Source of the DNA: Paratinospora sagittata
Lineage: Eukaryota; Streptophyta; Magnoliopsida; Ranunculales; Menispermaceae
Assembly (NCBI GenBank): GCA_035771175.1
Contig: CM069600.1
Location: 277,501-341,500 of the forward strand
Reading direction: 5' to 3'
Length of the DNA: 64,000 bases
Position 1 is the stretch's first letter. Every line of letters starts with the position of its first letter. Made by a program: the position numbers and the translations under genes. The notes below the pieces were generated by a model, which searched no databases, was not told the origin of the DNA, and saw only the letters and a program-made list of their open reading frames with translations. This document shows, piece by piece, positions 1 through 9,780 of this stretch.

Positions 1-854
1 ACATATGAACTACCAATGGTAATGATAAAGGAAGATTGTGACCTAACTGAATATTTGATCCTTGATAGAGCTGAGCAGTTAGTTCACCCCCTTTAGTTGA
101 AACAAGGCTTTGTTGGGTTAAGTTCAAAATGTGATGCCGCATCGAGAAGAGAAGAAAAAGAAGAAATAATCAATAATCAAATCTTTCATTCCATTATAAT
201 TCCAATTACAAACCCGTTATTTATAGGAACCCAAAATATCCAATTTGTATCCTACTGCAATTTGGTAACTAACTTCCTACTTAAATAAGACAATTAGAAT
301 CCTCCTAAAATAAACAAATAAATTCCTACTATATCTAAATAACTGAAATTTATATAATGTCAACCAATTGATCCTCATCAAAATGGTTGGTATAACAAAA
401 GATATCCAATAATTGGTAATTGATTGCTGATTACTAATACCAAATGATGGATATCCAATATTCAAGCAAAAGATATCCAATATTCAAGCAGATAAAGCCA
501 AAAGCTAGCAAAATAAAGTAAATTATCTAACATAGGATACAATCATTATTTAATTGATGCAATCTCTATGACAGATCCCCTTGAGCAATTCCTCACGGTT
601 TAGGAACTCTCATGTGGTCCCCTACATGAGGGTCTCCAAACGTAAGATAGAAGCCTCCTGATAGGCCTCTACTAGACCCACTGCATTTTAAGATTAGTTG
701 CAGGTTTGTCATAAACAAAATTACATCATGGGTGCCAGTCTACCATAGTGTAGAAAGGCTCCTTCAAAACCACAGACAGACTGATCGAAACGAAAAATAA
801 AACATTACATAGTGAAACAAACTTTAATATGATTTAGAAGCATAACTAACTAAC
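1..854 (-). other. Partial intron 1 of the NPR3/4-like gene
   Basis: This stretch follows the GT donor that ends the NPR-like exon (donor at 854, read on the minus strand). Neither strand shows the next NPR exon, which in this family encodes the linker toward the ankyrin repeats, so that exon must lie beyond the left edge. A 32-codon open frame at the extreme left on the minus strand does not resemble NPR proteins. I see no recognisable element here. Confidence 0.55.
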
Positions 855-1418
855 CTGGAAAAGTGAAACCAGCTCCGTAATCTTAAAAGTGGCAGAAGCA
901 TACATTAATTCCGCCACAAAATTGATAGCCGGGCCGCATGCATCATGAGCACATAGCGTATCAACGCAAGTTGATACCACCGGTGGAGATGGCTTCAGCT
1001 TTCCAGTGTACAAATAACTCAAGAAAATCATGAAGGCTTCATGTCCAACCCTACCATAGGGCGCAAGATCACTCATGAAATACTTTAATTTACTCTCCTT
1101 GTGAGAAACTCTGTCTCCCCGACTGAAAAGGTTATGGAAAAATTTGCTTCGCGCCGCCAAAATACATCGATTAACTCCCACCGAAACATCCTCAACAATT
1201 ATCTCTGCATCACTGTAGTCAAATTCTGAATCAAGCAGAAGCTGTTCCAGATTACAGCTGAGCTTGCGTAAGCTGACTACTTGTAAGTTTGTTCCCTCTT
1301 CAGAGCTAGTTAATAATGGGGACACAATACAACTGCTCAAACCATTTGATAGACGGGAAGATGTGGTAAAACTCAATGAAGATGATGGTTCATTCGAGTT
1401 TTCCATAACAAACTCCAT
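855..1418 (-). CDS. NPR3/NPR4-like salicylate co-receptor, first coding exon (partial gene)
   Basis: This is the 188-codon first exon of an NPR1-family transcriptional co-regulator. NPR proteins bind salicylic acid and TGA bZIP factors in the nucleus and control systemic acquired resistance; NPR3/4 act as repressors and Cul3 adaptors. The exon holds a Ser-rich N terminus followed by a BTB/POZ domain from about residue 50. Visible motifs are DYSDAEIIVEDVSVGV, RCILAARSKFF and the C-x5-C-x-H zinc-type segment CVDTLCAHDACGPA. The exon ends after LVSLFQ with a GT donor, where NPR genes have their first intron. The N terminus (EPSSSLSF) fits NPR3/4 better than NPR1. The start is either 1418 or the in-frame ATG at 1406. 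The ankyrin and C-terminal domains are outside the window, so integrity is unknown. Confidence 0.9.
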
Positions 1419-3018
1419 TGTCAAACATTTGGGTTGGTTTCTTATGGTTTATGGATTGAAGGTAGAGGTTTCAGCAGTGACTTCAATGCTGAAACCTTAC
1501 AAAGAAGAAACATGTGTCTACAAGGTGGGATTCCCTGATCACCCTAACACAACCATGAATAAGTACAGAGATATCAATCAAGAAAGATTATTCAAATATT
1601 TGCTTTACACATTAAAAAAAAAAAAAAAAAGGAAAAATCCCTAAATTTTTGGACACGCCAAAGAACACAAAACGAATCCATGCTCGTAACGAAACGAAAT
1701 TCTGTAAAACAAATCAGATTTAAATAAAAATAAATGAATAAAAGATCATCACCACAATTATTAGCTATCTTCTTCAGTCTAACCTGATTCATTCAATAAC
1801 AAATTAATCAATTAAAAAAAGAAAAAATAATAATAGAAAAATTAAAAGAATTTACCGATTATTTTAAATTACTTTAATTGAACGAAATCGGTACGTCAAA
1901 TCAAGCGAAGAAATTAGGTTTTGTTTTCTAAGACAAGAAAAAAAGAAAGAAAGCGAAGGCGACAAACTTCATGGAAATTTCTTCGTTTTCACACTCTTTT
2001 CGTTCTTTCTTTCTGTTTTTTCTTTCAGTTTGTTTCCGTTTATACTTGCCGTTCGGAGAGAGGGTTTTCTGCAACTCTCAGGTACTGGGTACGAGTTAAA
2101 GGAAAGGAGTGTTGTGAATGACACGTGGAGAGCTGGGAGAAGTTTGGAAGAGTTAGTGAGGTTGGTTTAGGAGTTTAGGTGACGGGAGTAGGTGATCTGA
2201 TTTGGTTATCTCCTTAAGTCGTTTCATGACGTTTGTTCTTTCGTCACGTTTGTTGATGGTCTTCTGCTTACGTCACTCTCTCTCTCTCTCTCTTTAATTA
2301 TTTATTTAATTACTTTTTTTTTAATTTTTTTAAAGTAAAAGTCATTGTAATGTAATGTAATGATATGTTTGGGGAATTCTACAAAAGTTAATCAACAAAT
2401 TATGAGATTAAAAATATTTGTAGTGTAACTATCATATATTAAATATAGATACATGAATGTAGTTGAAGTTGGTTTCAAATAGTACTTAACCAAATCCAAG
2501 CCACACACATGAATATACACCAAGCAAATTAAAGACACTTATACAAACTCTCATAGCTTAAGATTCATGCTTTTATTGAATGATTAGTTGATTTGTAAAT
2601 AAATGAATCTACCCTAGCATTTTTTAGTGATATTCTTGGTGATATTCCTGATTTTGAGGTTGCTTGGTTAGAGATGTTGATTATAGGGAAGTACTAATAA
2701 ATTAGTTAGAAGGTAATTTTAAATGTATCCACCAAAAATATTCGGTCGTGGGTATTGAGAATGTTTTTGTCGGTTATTATTTTTTTAAAACAACTTATTT
2801 TCTTAATAAAAAAAAGTGAAAAAATGTTTTCGAAATCTTTTAAACCAAACAAGTTTTTGATGTTTTCGAATTTTCGAAAATAGAAAACTGTATGCAGATC
2901 ACGAACCAAATGCGGCTTACTATTTCTCATTTTTACGTAGGTAAGGCTGACTCACTGATATCAACATGTAACTTTATTAATTAATGAAATATATATATTA
3001 TTATATAGTTTCTTTTAA
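1419..3018. other. NPR upstream region and UGT downstream region
   Basis: No gene is visible in this 1.6-kb stretch. It should contain the leader and promoter of the minus-strand NPR-like gene (roughly 1419-2350) and the 3' flank of the UGT gene. It contains A/T runs, a CT microsatellite at about 2276-2293, and three TGACG cores listed separately. Confidence 0.5.
2228..2275. promoter_or_regulatory. Three TGACG (TGA-bZIP type) cores upstream of the NPR-like gene
   Basis: TGACG occurs at 2228-2232 on the plus strand and as CGTCA at 2242-2246 and 2271-2275. All lie about 0.8 kb upstream of the NPR-like start and next to a CT repeat that could be in the leader. TGACG is the as-1-type core bound by TGA factors, which are the partners of NPR proteins. 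Binding is inferred. Confidence 0.35.
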
Positions 3019-5789
3019 CTAATTTCTTTGCTTATACATGTAATTTGAAGACATCATCATATCAATGAAATCACTAAGACAAGCCCTTGCTTTTGAACTA
3101 CTCTCCTTACTCATCACCCTATCTCTCAACTCCATCACCTTCTTCTTCATCACCTCTCCTCCTTTTTCTTCCATAACCTTCCTCACACATCTCTCCACAT
3201 CTCCTCTCTCCAATCCCTCCATTTTCACACCAATCCCCCAAACCTTCACAATATAACAGCAATTCACAAACTGGTCTCCAGCAATTGGGTAACAAAGCAA
3301 AGGCTTCCCACACTGAATTGCATCCATTGTAGAATTCCAACCACAATGTGTCAAATAACACCCAATTGCTTCATGCTGCAACACTTCCTTCTGTGGTGCC
3401 CATGACACTATTTTTCCAATCTCAGCTGTTCTCTCCAAGAACCCTAATGGAAGCTCTAATACGTTGTTTAAGACCCAAATGAAGGGCTTTTTTGATGCTT
3501 CAAGACCGAAAGCTAGTTCTTTAACTTTGTCTTCTCCAATTGGACCTACCCAGCTTCCAAATGAAATGTAGATTACTGAGCTTTGATCTTGCTTGTCTAG
3601 CCAAGTTAAGCAGCTTCTATCTTCTTCCCAGAAACTAGGGTTCTTGTAATCATTACATGATGATGATGATGATGAGAAGTGGGTGGTAAGAGGGCCAAGT
3701 TGGAAGATATGTGGGATAGTAGTACTATTGTTGCTAGTATTATTAATGGTTGGTTCATATTGATGAGGATGTTCTTGAGGGAAAGAGTTGATTAAGAGGT
3801 ATGGAAGAGATTTGGATCGATTGAGAACTTGGAGCCAGAAAGAAAATCTGGATTTTCTTGCAGAAGAGTTGCCAATTAGCCATGGTAGATGTTGGGTCTT
3901 TATCATAGGTTGATGATCATGACCTTGGGAAAAGTTAAGTAGAGCTTCCTCGTGTCTTGGAGTTCCTGCATATATTTAATTTCACAAGTGTGATCAATAT
4001 TACAGCATGGGCAAAAAGTATCTGTCCAAAAAAATAAAAATAAAAAATATATATATACAAATTAAAAGTACAATTACATGTGTAACTATACCTTCATATT
4101 CTTTTTTTTTTTTTTTGTCAATCTATATTTATTACGTAAAAGACAATAGCAACAGTCTCAAATACTAATACAGGAAACAAAGTATTTACATCAAGACCCA
4201 ATAGGATTATAACAAGCCTTTAATAAAAACACAACATGTATTCCTCACCTAATTATATGAAGCAGAGAAGATTTGAACCATCCACCTTATATGAGGGGAG
4301 GTAGATGTCTAACCGTATGAGCTACCAGTCATTAGCCTTCAATGAATATGTTAGTTTTATACGTTTCAATGTATGTGATAAACGATTTAATAAGCATAAA
4401 GACGTAGTTGTGCATATAATTATATTTTTTTGCAGTCAAAATTATTTGATGTAATATGTTAATAATAACTTGATGTATGCATTGTTGAGTCTCTGCCTAC
4501 TAATTATAGTTTTTAAGTTCATTGATTTTTAATAAATTAACAAACTTAGAACTATTGGAGCATGTCTCTCCCATTATTTAAACATAAATTTTGTTGTTTT
4601 GTTCTAAATGAATTTGTGTACATCAGGTGTGTGTGACATGTATTTTGGTAAAGGCACTAGTTGAAGATAGAATCAGTCTTATGAGTGTATCATTAATATA
4701 TAAAAAGCTTATAGTCTCATGTGATGATGCACAAATTATTATAAATTATTTACTAACAATAAATAGAAATTTAAGTATAAAAAACTATTTTTTATATAAA
4801 TATTATATACTTAATGATCATCAACACAAATAAGATATTTTATGAGAAAATTAAACATGGCACAGAGATTCATAATAAATATAGTTTGATTGACAGATAA
4901 TTAATTACAAAAATAATTAGCTTTGCATTTATACATGAAAGAGACTCTACCACTAAAGAAAGCAAAGAGAGGGGACCAACTGGTGAAAGAGGAAAAAGTC
5001 CATACGACTAGTATATAATATAATATATATAATTGATCTAAAATCAATCAGTCATTCTTAATGTAAGTAAACTTAGCTTAACATAAATTGTCTGTTCACA
5101 TGTAAGCTAAATATATATTAATAAGTTCATTAAGTCAAATATTAATTAAATAGAGATCAGATAATGACTATGATTAATATATATAAATAACTAATATTCA
5201 TACCCAACTCCGAAATGAGGCCGAGTTGCATCATGTCCGGTATAGCAGCAATCAAGTTGTAGGTAGCAAGCATGGCCGGCCAAAACCCGGCAATCGGAAC
5301 CATACAACGACTCGCAACATCAATAGCCCATGACGCTAACAAATCAACAATAACACAAGCAACACCACCACCACCACCACCACCATCACCATCACCGTCA
5401 CTATCAAAGCTCCGAATAATCTGTTCTAAATGACCAGGCATGTTATTCTCCATAGCAAAGTTGATGTTGAAGAAGTCGCGAGGCTCATCAGGGTCGAGCC
5501 CGTCAGGGATTGGCACGAAGGAAATCCGGTGGTTGCTTCGATGGTAATATTGGGTGTGGATTCGAGCGTGAATGTAGTGTGAAGTGACTATAACGGCGTG
5601 GAAATTGGTGGCGGTAGAGTCGTGGTGGCGGTGGTCGTGGAGGAGGGCGACAGCAAGGTGGAGCATAGGAGTGACATGCCCTTGTGCTGGATAAGGAACC
5701 AGAATTATAGTTTTGCTTCTTCTTCTTCTTCTTCTACTACTACTACTTAGCTTATTATTCTCATGAACATCTCCTGAAAGTATCTTCAT
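3019..5789 (-). CDS. UDP-glycosyltransferase, UGT82A1-like
   Basis: This gene encodes a family-1 UDP-sugar-dependent glycosyltransferase that would conjugate a sugar to a small cytosolic acceptor; the acceptor is unknown. Exons are 5204-5789 and 3019-3965, joined phase 1 across a GT-AG intron (3966-5203), giving 510 residues, a normal length. The N-terminal motif PYPAQGHVTPM carries the likely catalytic His (H38). The PSPG sugar-donor box spans about residues 384-427, from SWAPQ through HCGWNS to AGDQ. Matches to Arabidopsis UGT82A1 recalled from memory include VDLLASWA, LPWLIG and VIYISFGSWV. Oddities are a six-Arg run near residue 20 and a Gly-rich GDGDGGGG insert near residue 135, both encoded by triplet repeats. 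The intron carries a SINE. A TATA box sits at 5907-5916. Confidence 0.93.
4102..4333 (-). mobile_element. tRNA-derived SINE in the UGT intron
   Basis: Read on the minus strand, the element begins with an A-box-like TAGCTCATACGG (4313-4324) and a B-box GGTTCAAATCT (4269-4279). It ends in a poly-A, seen as a T run from about 4102. This arrangement is typical of tRNA-derived SINEs. No clear target duplication was found. Confidence 0.65.
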
Positions 5790-5906
5790 TGTTGCTACTT
5801 AATTATATATATATATATATATATAATTGCTTCTGATGCTTGAGATCTCTAGCTTAATTGCTTGCTAGCTAGCTTTGTAAATGGCTAGTGTTATAAGTTA
5901 TGTGTT

Positions 5907-5916
5907 CTTTATATAG
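5907..5916 (-). promoter_or_regulatory. TATA box of the UGT gene
   Basis: The minus strand reads CTATATAAAG about 120 bp upstream of the UGT ATG at 5789. A leader of roughly 90 bp would follow. Confidence 0.55.
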
Positions 5917-6109
5917 GGAGAAGAGGAGGGTACAAAATCACATGGTGAAGGTGGAAGACGCGCGTGGGCATGGTGGGCACGGAAAGAAATTAAAGTGCAC
6001 AAACCAAAAATAAATACTGCAAAAGTGGAGAACGTGTTGTTTGGGGGTGTATATATATATATATATTATGATCTAGACTAGTGGAGGCTCACTCGTTTTT
6101 TATTGTTGC

Positions 6110-6360
6110 CTAATAGTAACCTTACTCAAAGTTGGTAGCCTCGTTGGTTGCAGAACAAGGTAGAGGTTGTAGTTTGAGGGATAAGGTCTCGATTTTGAAA
6201 ACGTGTGAATTCGAGCCCACGCCTACAATCCTACTTTGAGGAGGGACTGTCCAACGTCGCGTATCATTTTCGACTCCAGATTAGTCTCACCTCCGCAAAA
6301 GGGTTAACGAGGATACTAAGGGTTAAAAGACCCAAAAAAAAAAAACTAATAGTAACCTTA
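6110..6360 (+). mobile_element. SINE with perfect 15-bp target site duplication
   Basis: The duplication CTAATAGTAACCTTA occurs at 6110-6124 and again at 6346-6360. Between them lies a 221-bp element with an A-box-like segment (TGGTAGCCTCGTTGG, from about 6133), a B-box-like ATTCGAGCC (6209-6217) and a terminal A run. These are the marks of an RNA polymerase III SINE inserted by target-primed reverse transcription. The perfect duplication suggests a fairly young insertion. Confidence 0.88.
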
Positions 6361-6404
6361 GAAATTGCATTCCACATGTTGAGTTATAGTAAGAATCAAA
6401 TTTA

Positions 6405-6602
6405 GACCCAGTTTGAAAGTATTTTTTCTAAAATACTTTTGAAGCAAAAATACTACTTTAAAAGTGTTTAGTAACACTTGCTTTTCTAAAATTGTGGTAA
6501 AAAATAATAATTTTGTACTTTCATAAAAACTTGGTCCCTACTAGCTTTTTTCAAAAGCATTTTTTCTCAAAAACGTTTCTGAAAAAGCTCTCCTGGCCTT
6601 AA
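6405..6602 (+). mobile_element. MITE-like element, family member 1
   Basis: About 195 bp starting near GTTTGAAAGTATTTTTTC and ending near CTCTCCTGGCCTT, with poorly matched complementary ends. It closely resembles the segment at 49911-50112 in content and order (the AAGCAAAAA(C/T)AC block, the AAGTGTT block, and TTTTTTC near the right end). It is called a MITE because it recurs and lacks coding capacity. Confidence 0.45.
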
Positions 6603-7286
6603 TTTCTAATCCTATTTGTTTTTTCTGTCTCAAACTTTCATTTTTTTAATTTTTTTGTTGAAGTAACCTGGATAATCGATGTAAAGGGGTTTATTTGCTG
6701 GAAAAAAAAAAAAAAAGTACTACTAGATCTGCAATGGTATATTCTGGAAGATGTAGATCATTAAAAAAATGTGTTTTATTTTATTGAGAAAAAAGAATGA
6801 GCCAAAGTTTGGCAAACAGGCACTAGACCAGTTTTAGAGGGTAGTAGATAAAGCACGGGGATGTTCTCGATTTAATAGTTGTATGATATAATTAATGAAA
6901 CATATATAAGTAATGTATTAATTAATTATATAAACCATAAAAAAGTAAAGAGTAAAAGAAAAACCGAGAGGTGCGGGGTTTGCAGAGGGGAAATATAGCG
7001 GATCGGAGATCGGAACCGTTGTCGCCGGAACCGGCAAAGGTTCCAAAGCAGATCCGGATAGCGGATCGGAGATCGGGCGAGTCCGACGACGTGTACGCCG
7101 GATCGGCGTTCTTCCTTTCACCGTCTCCACGAGCCTTGCCGTTACCGCGTTTCTCGAAGAAGTAGAAACAGAGCGTGGCGGCGCCGGCGCCGAGTATAGA
7201 CGATTCGGCCACGAAGGATCTGAGACGGCTTCTTCGGCTCGATTAAAAGAGGTCTTTCTTCGTCATCACTGGATCGAAATCAGAGG

Positions 7287-7323
<37 letters not shown>

Positions 7324-7324
7324 A

Positions 7325-9121
7325 ATGAGATCTGCAATGTGCACTGGATCGAAATCGTCGTCAACCTCTATGATGTTGATGGTCACACCTCAAAATCGCT
7401 CTCAACAGGAAACTGATTTGCTTGAACGAAGTAACAAAAAAGTTAAGATGAATGTGGATGGAGTGGAAGCGGTTTTGTCGCCGATGGCGGACGTAAATAT
7501 GGTGGAGGAGACTCAGGCATGCAAGGAGAATGCTGAGGGGAATGGGATGTTCGCCCCCTTGCCAACATTTAGAGACAAACTTTTGGGCTATACGGGACGG
7601 ATGGATGATGGTGAGACTTCCGATGAGGACTGGACCTCAGATGATGAAGAAGAGATGGGGGCTGAGGAGTCCGAGTCCGAGTCTGAGTGTCCAGTCATTT
7701 ACATATCCAAGGAGGAGAAGAGACGCTTACGTCGCCCATGGAGACAGACACTTATTATCAAATTGTTGGGCAGAACAATTGGATTTACATTCCTGTTACG
7801 TAAGATTAAGGCCTTATGGCGTCCGAAGGCTCCTATTGAATTAGTTGCTATTGATCAAGACTATTTTCTTGTCAAGTTTGCCTCCAAAGAGGATTATGAG
7901 TATGCAAAATTTGAGGGCCCATGGATGATCTTTGATCATTATCTGATAGTGCGGCAATGGCATCCTAATTTTGACCCGGGGCAGGAGAACATGGATAGAT
8001 TGTTGGTGTGGGTGCGAATCCCTTGTCTCCCAATTGAATACTATGACTATGACTTCCTCATGAAAGTAGGAGCGCGTATTGGTCGTCCCGTGAAGATTGA
8101 TGATGCAACAAGCACCGTCTCTAGGGGGAAGTTCGCGCGTATATGTGTGGAGGTAGATATAACCAAGCCACTTCTGTCTAAATTCACTTTGCGACGTCGG
8201 GTTCGACGGATTGAATACGAGGGGATCCATTTAATTTGCTTTGATTGTGGATGTTATGGGCATCGGAAAGATGGTTGTCCAAAGAATGAGGGCCAAGAGA
8301 CGCCTCATCAAGGTGGACCGGCGGAAGTGCTGGCCGGAGATGTTAGAGATGTGGTCGGAATTCATGCCAGGCCGGCTGAGCTTCCGGTGAATCAAGAAAT
8401 AACCGAAAGTTATGGGCCATGGATGTTGGCCTCTAGAAGATCTCGTAGAGGTATGACCAAAACTGAAAATGGAAATAGTGGGAGAGCTGGACGTGATCCT
8501 CGGGATATGCCACTGATTGGTGCTAAACAAAATGTTAGTTTTCAGCAACATATTTCTCGGTATGCTACATTAGCGGTTGAGGATAATCCTGAGGAAAATA
8601 TTGATAGTGATCAACGAGATGGGCCGCATCTTGATAAGGATATTGGCGTGCACATGGGCTCAGGGATATCACTTAATGAATATGTCAAGAGTAAAGGGAG
8701 AAGGCCCAATATGCAAATAAATACTAAGGAAGTGGATAATGGCCCAAGCACTCAAGTGGCTGTAGAGACCAGCAATGCGGTTCGAATAAAGAAGAATTTA
8801 CTGACTCGTGACATCACTTCTCTCTCTTCTCAGTCCAAGCAAGCTGCCGCTGCGGAGGAACATATTGTGGTGCGTGGGTCCAATAGAGGTCAGCTGATTT
8901 CTCGATCGGTGGTCTCTCATCCCCAGCATCAGGTTGAGAACATGGAGGGTATTCATCCTACAATTAATTTGATACCAGAACATCATCAAGATCCTCCTAT
9001 TGGTAGGCGGGAACTTGGTGGAACAAAAGCTAATCTGGTGGGGGTGCATAACGAAGCTCCTAGGGATAAGGATGAATCGCTTGGGAGGATGGATATTGTT
9101 GATGGAGGGTTCTCCTCTTAA
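7325..9121 (+). CDS. LINE ORF1 protein (DUF4283 and CCHC zinc knuckle)
   Basis: This 598-residue open frame is the nucleic-acid-binding ORF1 product of a plant L1-type LINE, which coats the element RNA. A central region of about residues 140-300 matches the DUF4283 type (IIKLLGRTIGFTFLLRKI, then LVKFASKEDYEYAKFEGPWM and LVWVRIPCLPIEYY). A zinc knuckle CFDCGCYGHRKDGC follows at residues 305-318 with C-x2-C-x4-H-x4-C spacing. The rest is acidic and low-complexity N-terminally and polar C-terminally. The frame has no stop although its ORF2 partner is deleted, so the copy is young, or ORF1 is retained, or the intact frame is chance. It is not a host gene. Confidence 0.85.
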   Translation: MRSAMCTGSKSSSTSMMLMVTPQNRSQQETDLLERSNKKVKMNVDGVEAVLSPMADVNMVEETQACKENAEGNGMFAPLPTFRDKLLGYTGRMDDGETSDEDWTSDDEEEMGAEESESESECPVIYISKEEKRRLRRPWRQTLIIKLLGRTIGFTFLLRKIKALWRPKAPIELVAIDQDYFLVKFASKEDYEYAKFEGPWMIFDHYLIVRQWHPNFDPGQENMDRLLVWVRIPCLPIEYYDYDFLMKVGARIGRPVKIDDATSTVSRGKFARICVEVDITKPLLSKFTLRRRVRRIEYEGIHLICFDCGCYGHRKDGCPKNEGQETPHQGGPAEVLAGDVRDVVGIHARPAELPVNQEITESYGPWMLASRRSRRGMTKTENGNSGRAGRDPRDMPLIGAKQNVSFQQHISRYATLAVEDNPEENIDSDQRDGPHLDKDIGVHMGSGISLNEYVKSKGRRPNMQINTKEVDNGPSTQVAVETSNAVRIKKNLLTRDITSLSSQSKQAAAAEEHIVVRGSNRGQLISRSVVSHPQHQVENMEGIHPTINLIPEHHQDPPIGRRELGGTKANLVGVHNEAPRDKDESLGRMDIVDGGFSS

Positions 9122-9186
9122 AGTCGTGCTTGTCAATTTTTTGGTCTTCGGTAGGGGTGGGTAGCCTATTTTATCTTGTTTTTATG

Positions 9187-9327
9187 GATTTTATGATCTG
9201 GAATTGTCAAGGGAAGATGCGGGGAATGTGTATCCTGTCTTCCCCTTCCCGTGGGTTATTTAATATTTTGAGGGAAGATGCAACTAGGGTTACTTGGCCT
9301 AGGAGAGTTCAAGATGTAGTGTACTAA
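9187..9327 (+). pseudogene. Remnant of LINE ORF2 (endonuclease start)
   Basis: The frame opens with MDFMIWNCQG, matching the start of the apurinic-type endonuclease domain of plant LINE ORF2. It loses similarity after about 15 codons and ends at a stop 38 bp before the A-rich tail. Everything from the endonuclease core through reverse transcriptase is absent. Confidence 0.7.
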
Positions 9328-9609
9328 TTGTTCTTGCTGGGTATTCCCCCTCTTTTCCTTTCCAAAAAAAATGTATTAATTAATTATCATACCTTGATGA
9401 CAGTCTACTAGTCATCCATTCAAATTCTCTATAATAAGTGTAGAAAATGAGATTGTTGGCGTCATGAGGTAGGACCATACCAACCCAACATTTACATATA
9501 CATCATGTACATGTTTTTAAAAATGATCACACAAGTTTGGTTCTTTTTCACCTTTCTTTTTGCTATCAATTCGTTTATATAATATATATATCTATAGAGA
9601 GAGAGAGAG

Positions 9610-9780
9610 AGGGGGGTGTAACCTAAGGTATCCGGGTGCCCACACATAGTCCCCTACCCAAAAAGAATTTTTTTCCGGACAAAGGTCACGTCCACTTGCA
9701 CCTAACAATAAAATTCGAATTCATGTCCTTATGAATCATAAATACAAACTCTAACCACTTCACTGTATTGTTTAGTGGTC
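9610..9780 (-). mobile_element. Degenerate SINE-like fragment
   Basis: On the minus strand a TGGTTAGAGTTTG segment resembles an A-box and GAATTCGAATTT a B-box, in the correct order and spacing. The 3' end is unclear and there is no visible target duplication. Confidence 0.4.

Larger units (their letters stand above)
6912..9387 (+). mobile_element. ORF2-deleted LINE (non-LTR retrotransposon) with 18-bp TSD
   Basis: AATGTATTAATTAATTAT occurs at 6912-6929 and 9370-9387 and brackets a complete insertion of about 2.44 kb. Inside, in order, are a GC-rich leader (6960-7260) with an 18-bp direct repeat (6996-7013 and 7059-7076), a 34-T run (7289-7322), an intact ORF1 (7325-9121), the first codons of an ORF2 (ATG at 9187, reading MDFMIWNCQG, the start of an endonuclease domain), then a short tail ending in A's at 9370. 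Reverse transcriptase and most of the endonuclease are missing. With a clean duplication on both sides, it looks like a non-autonomous LINE keeping only ORF1. Confidence 0.87.

Noticed and set aside
6922..7212. Minus-strand frame in the LINE leader
   Set aside because: It begins at GTG, not ATG, and crosses the element and its flank. The open frame follows from GC-rich composition.
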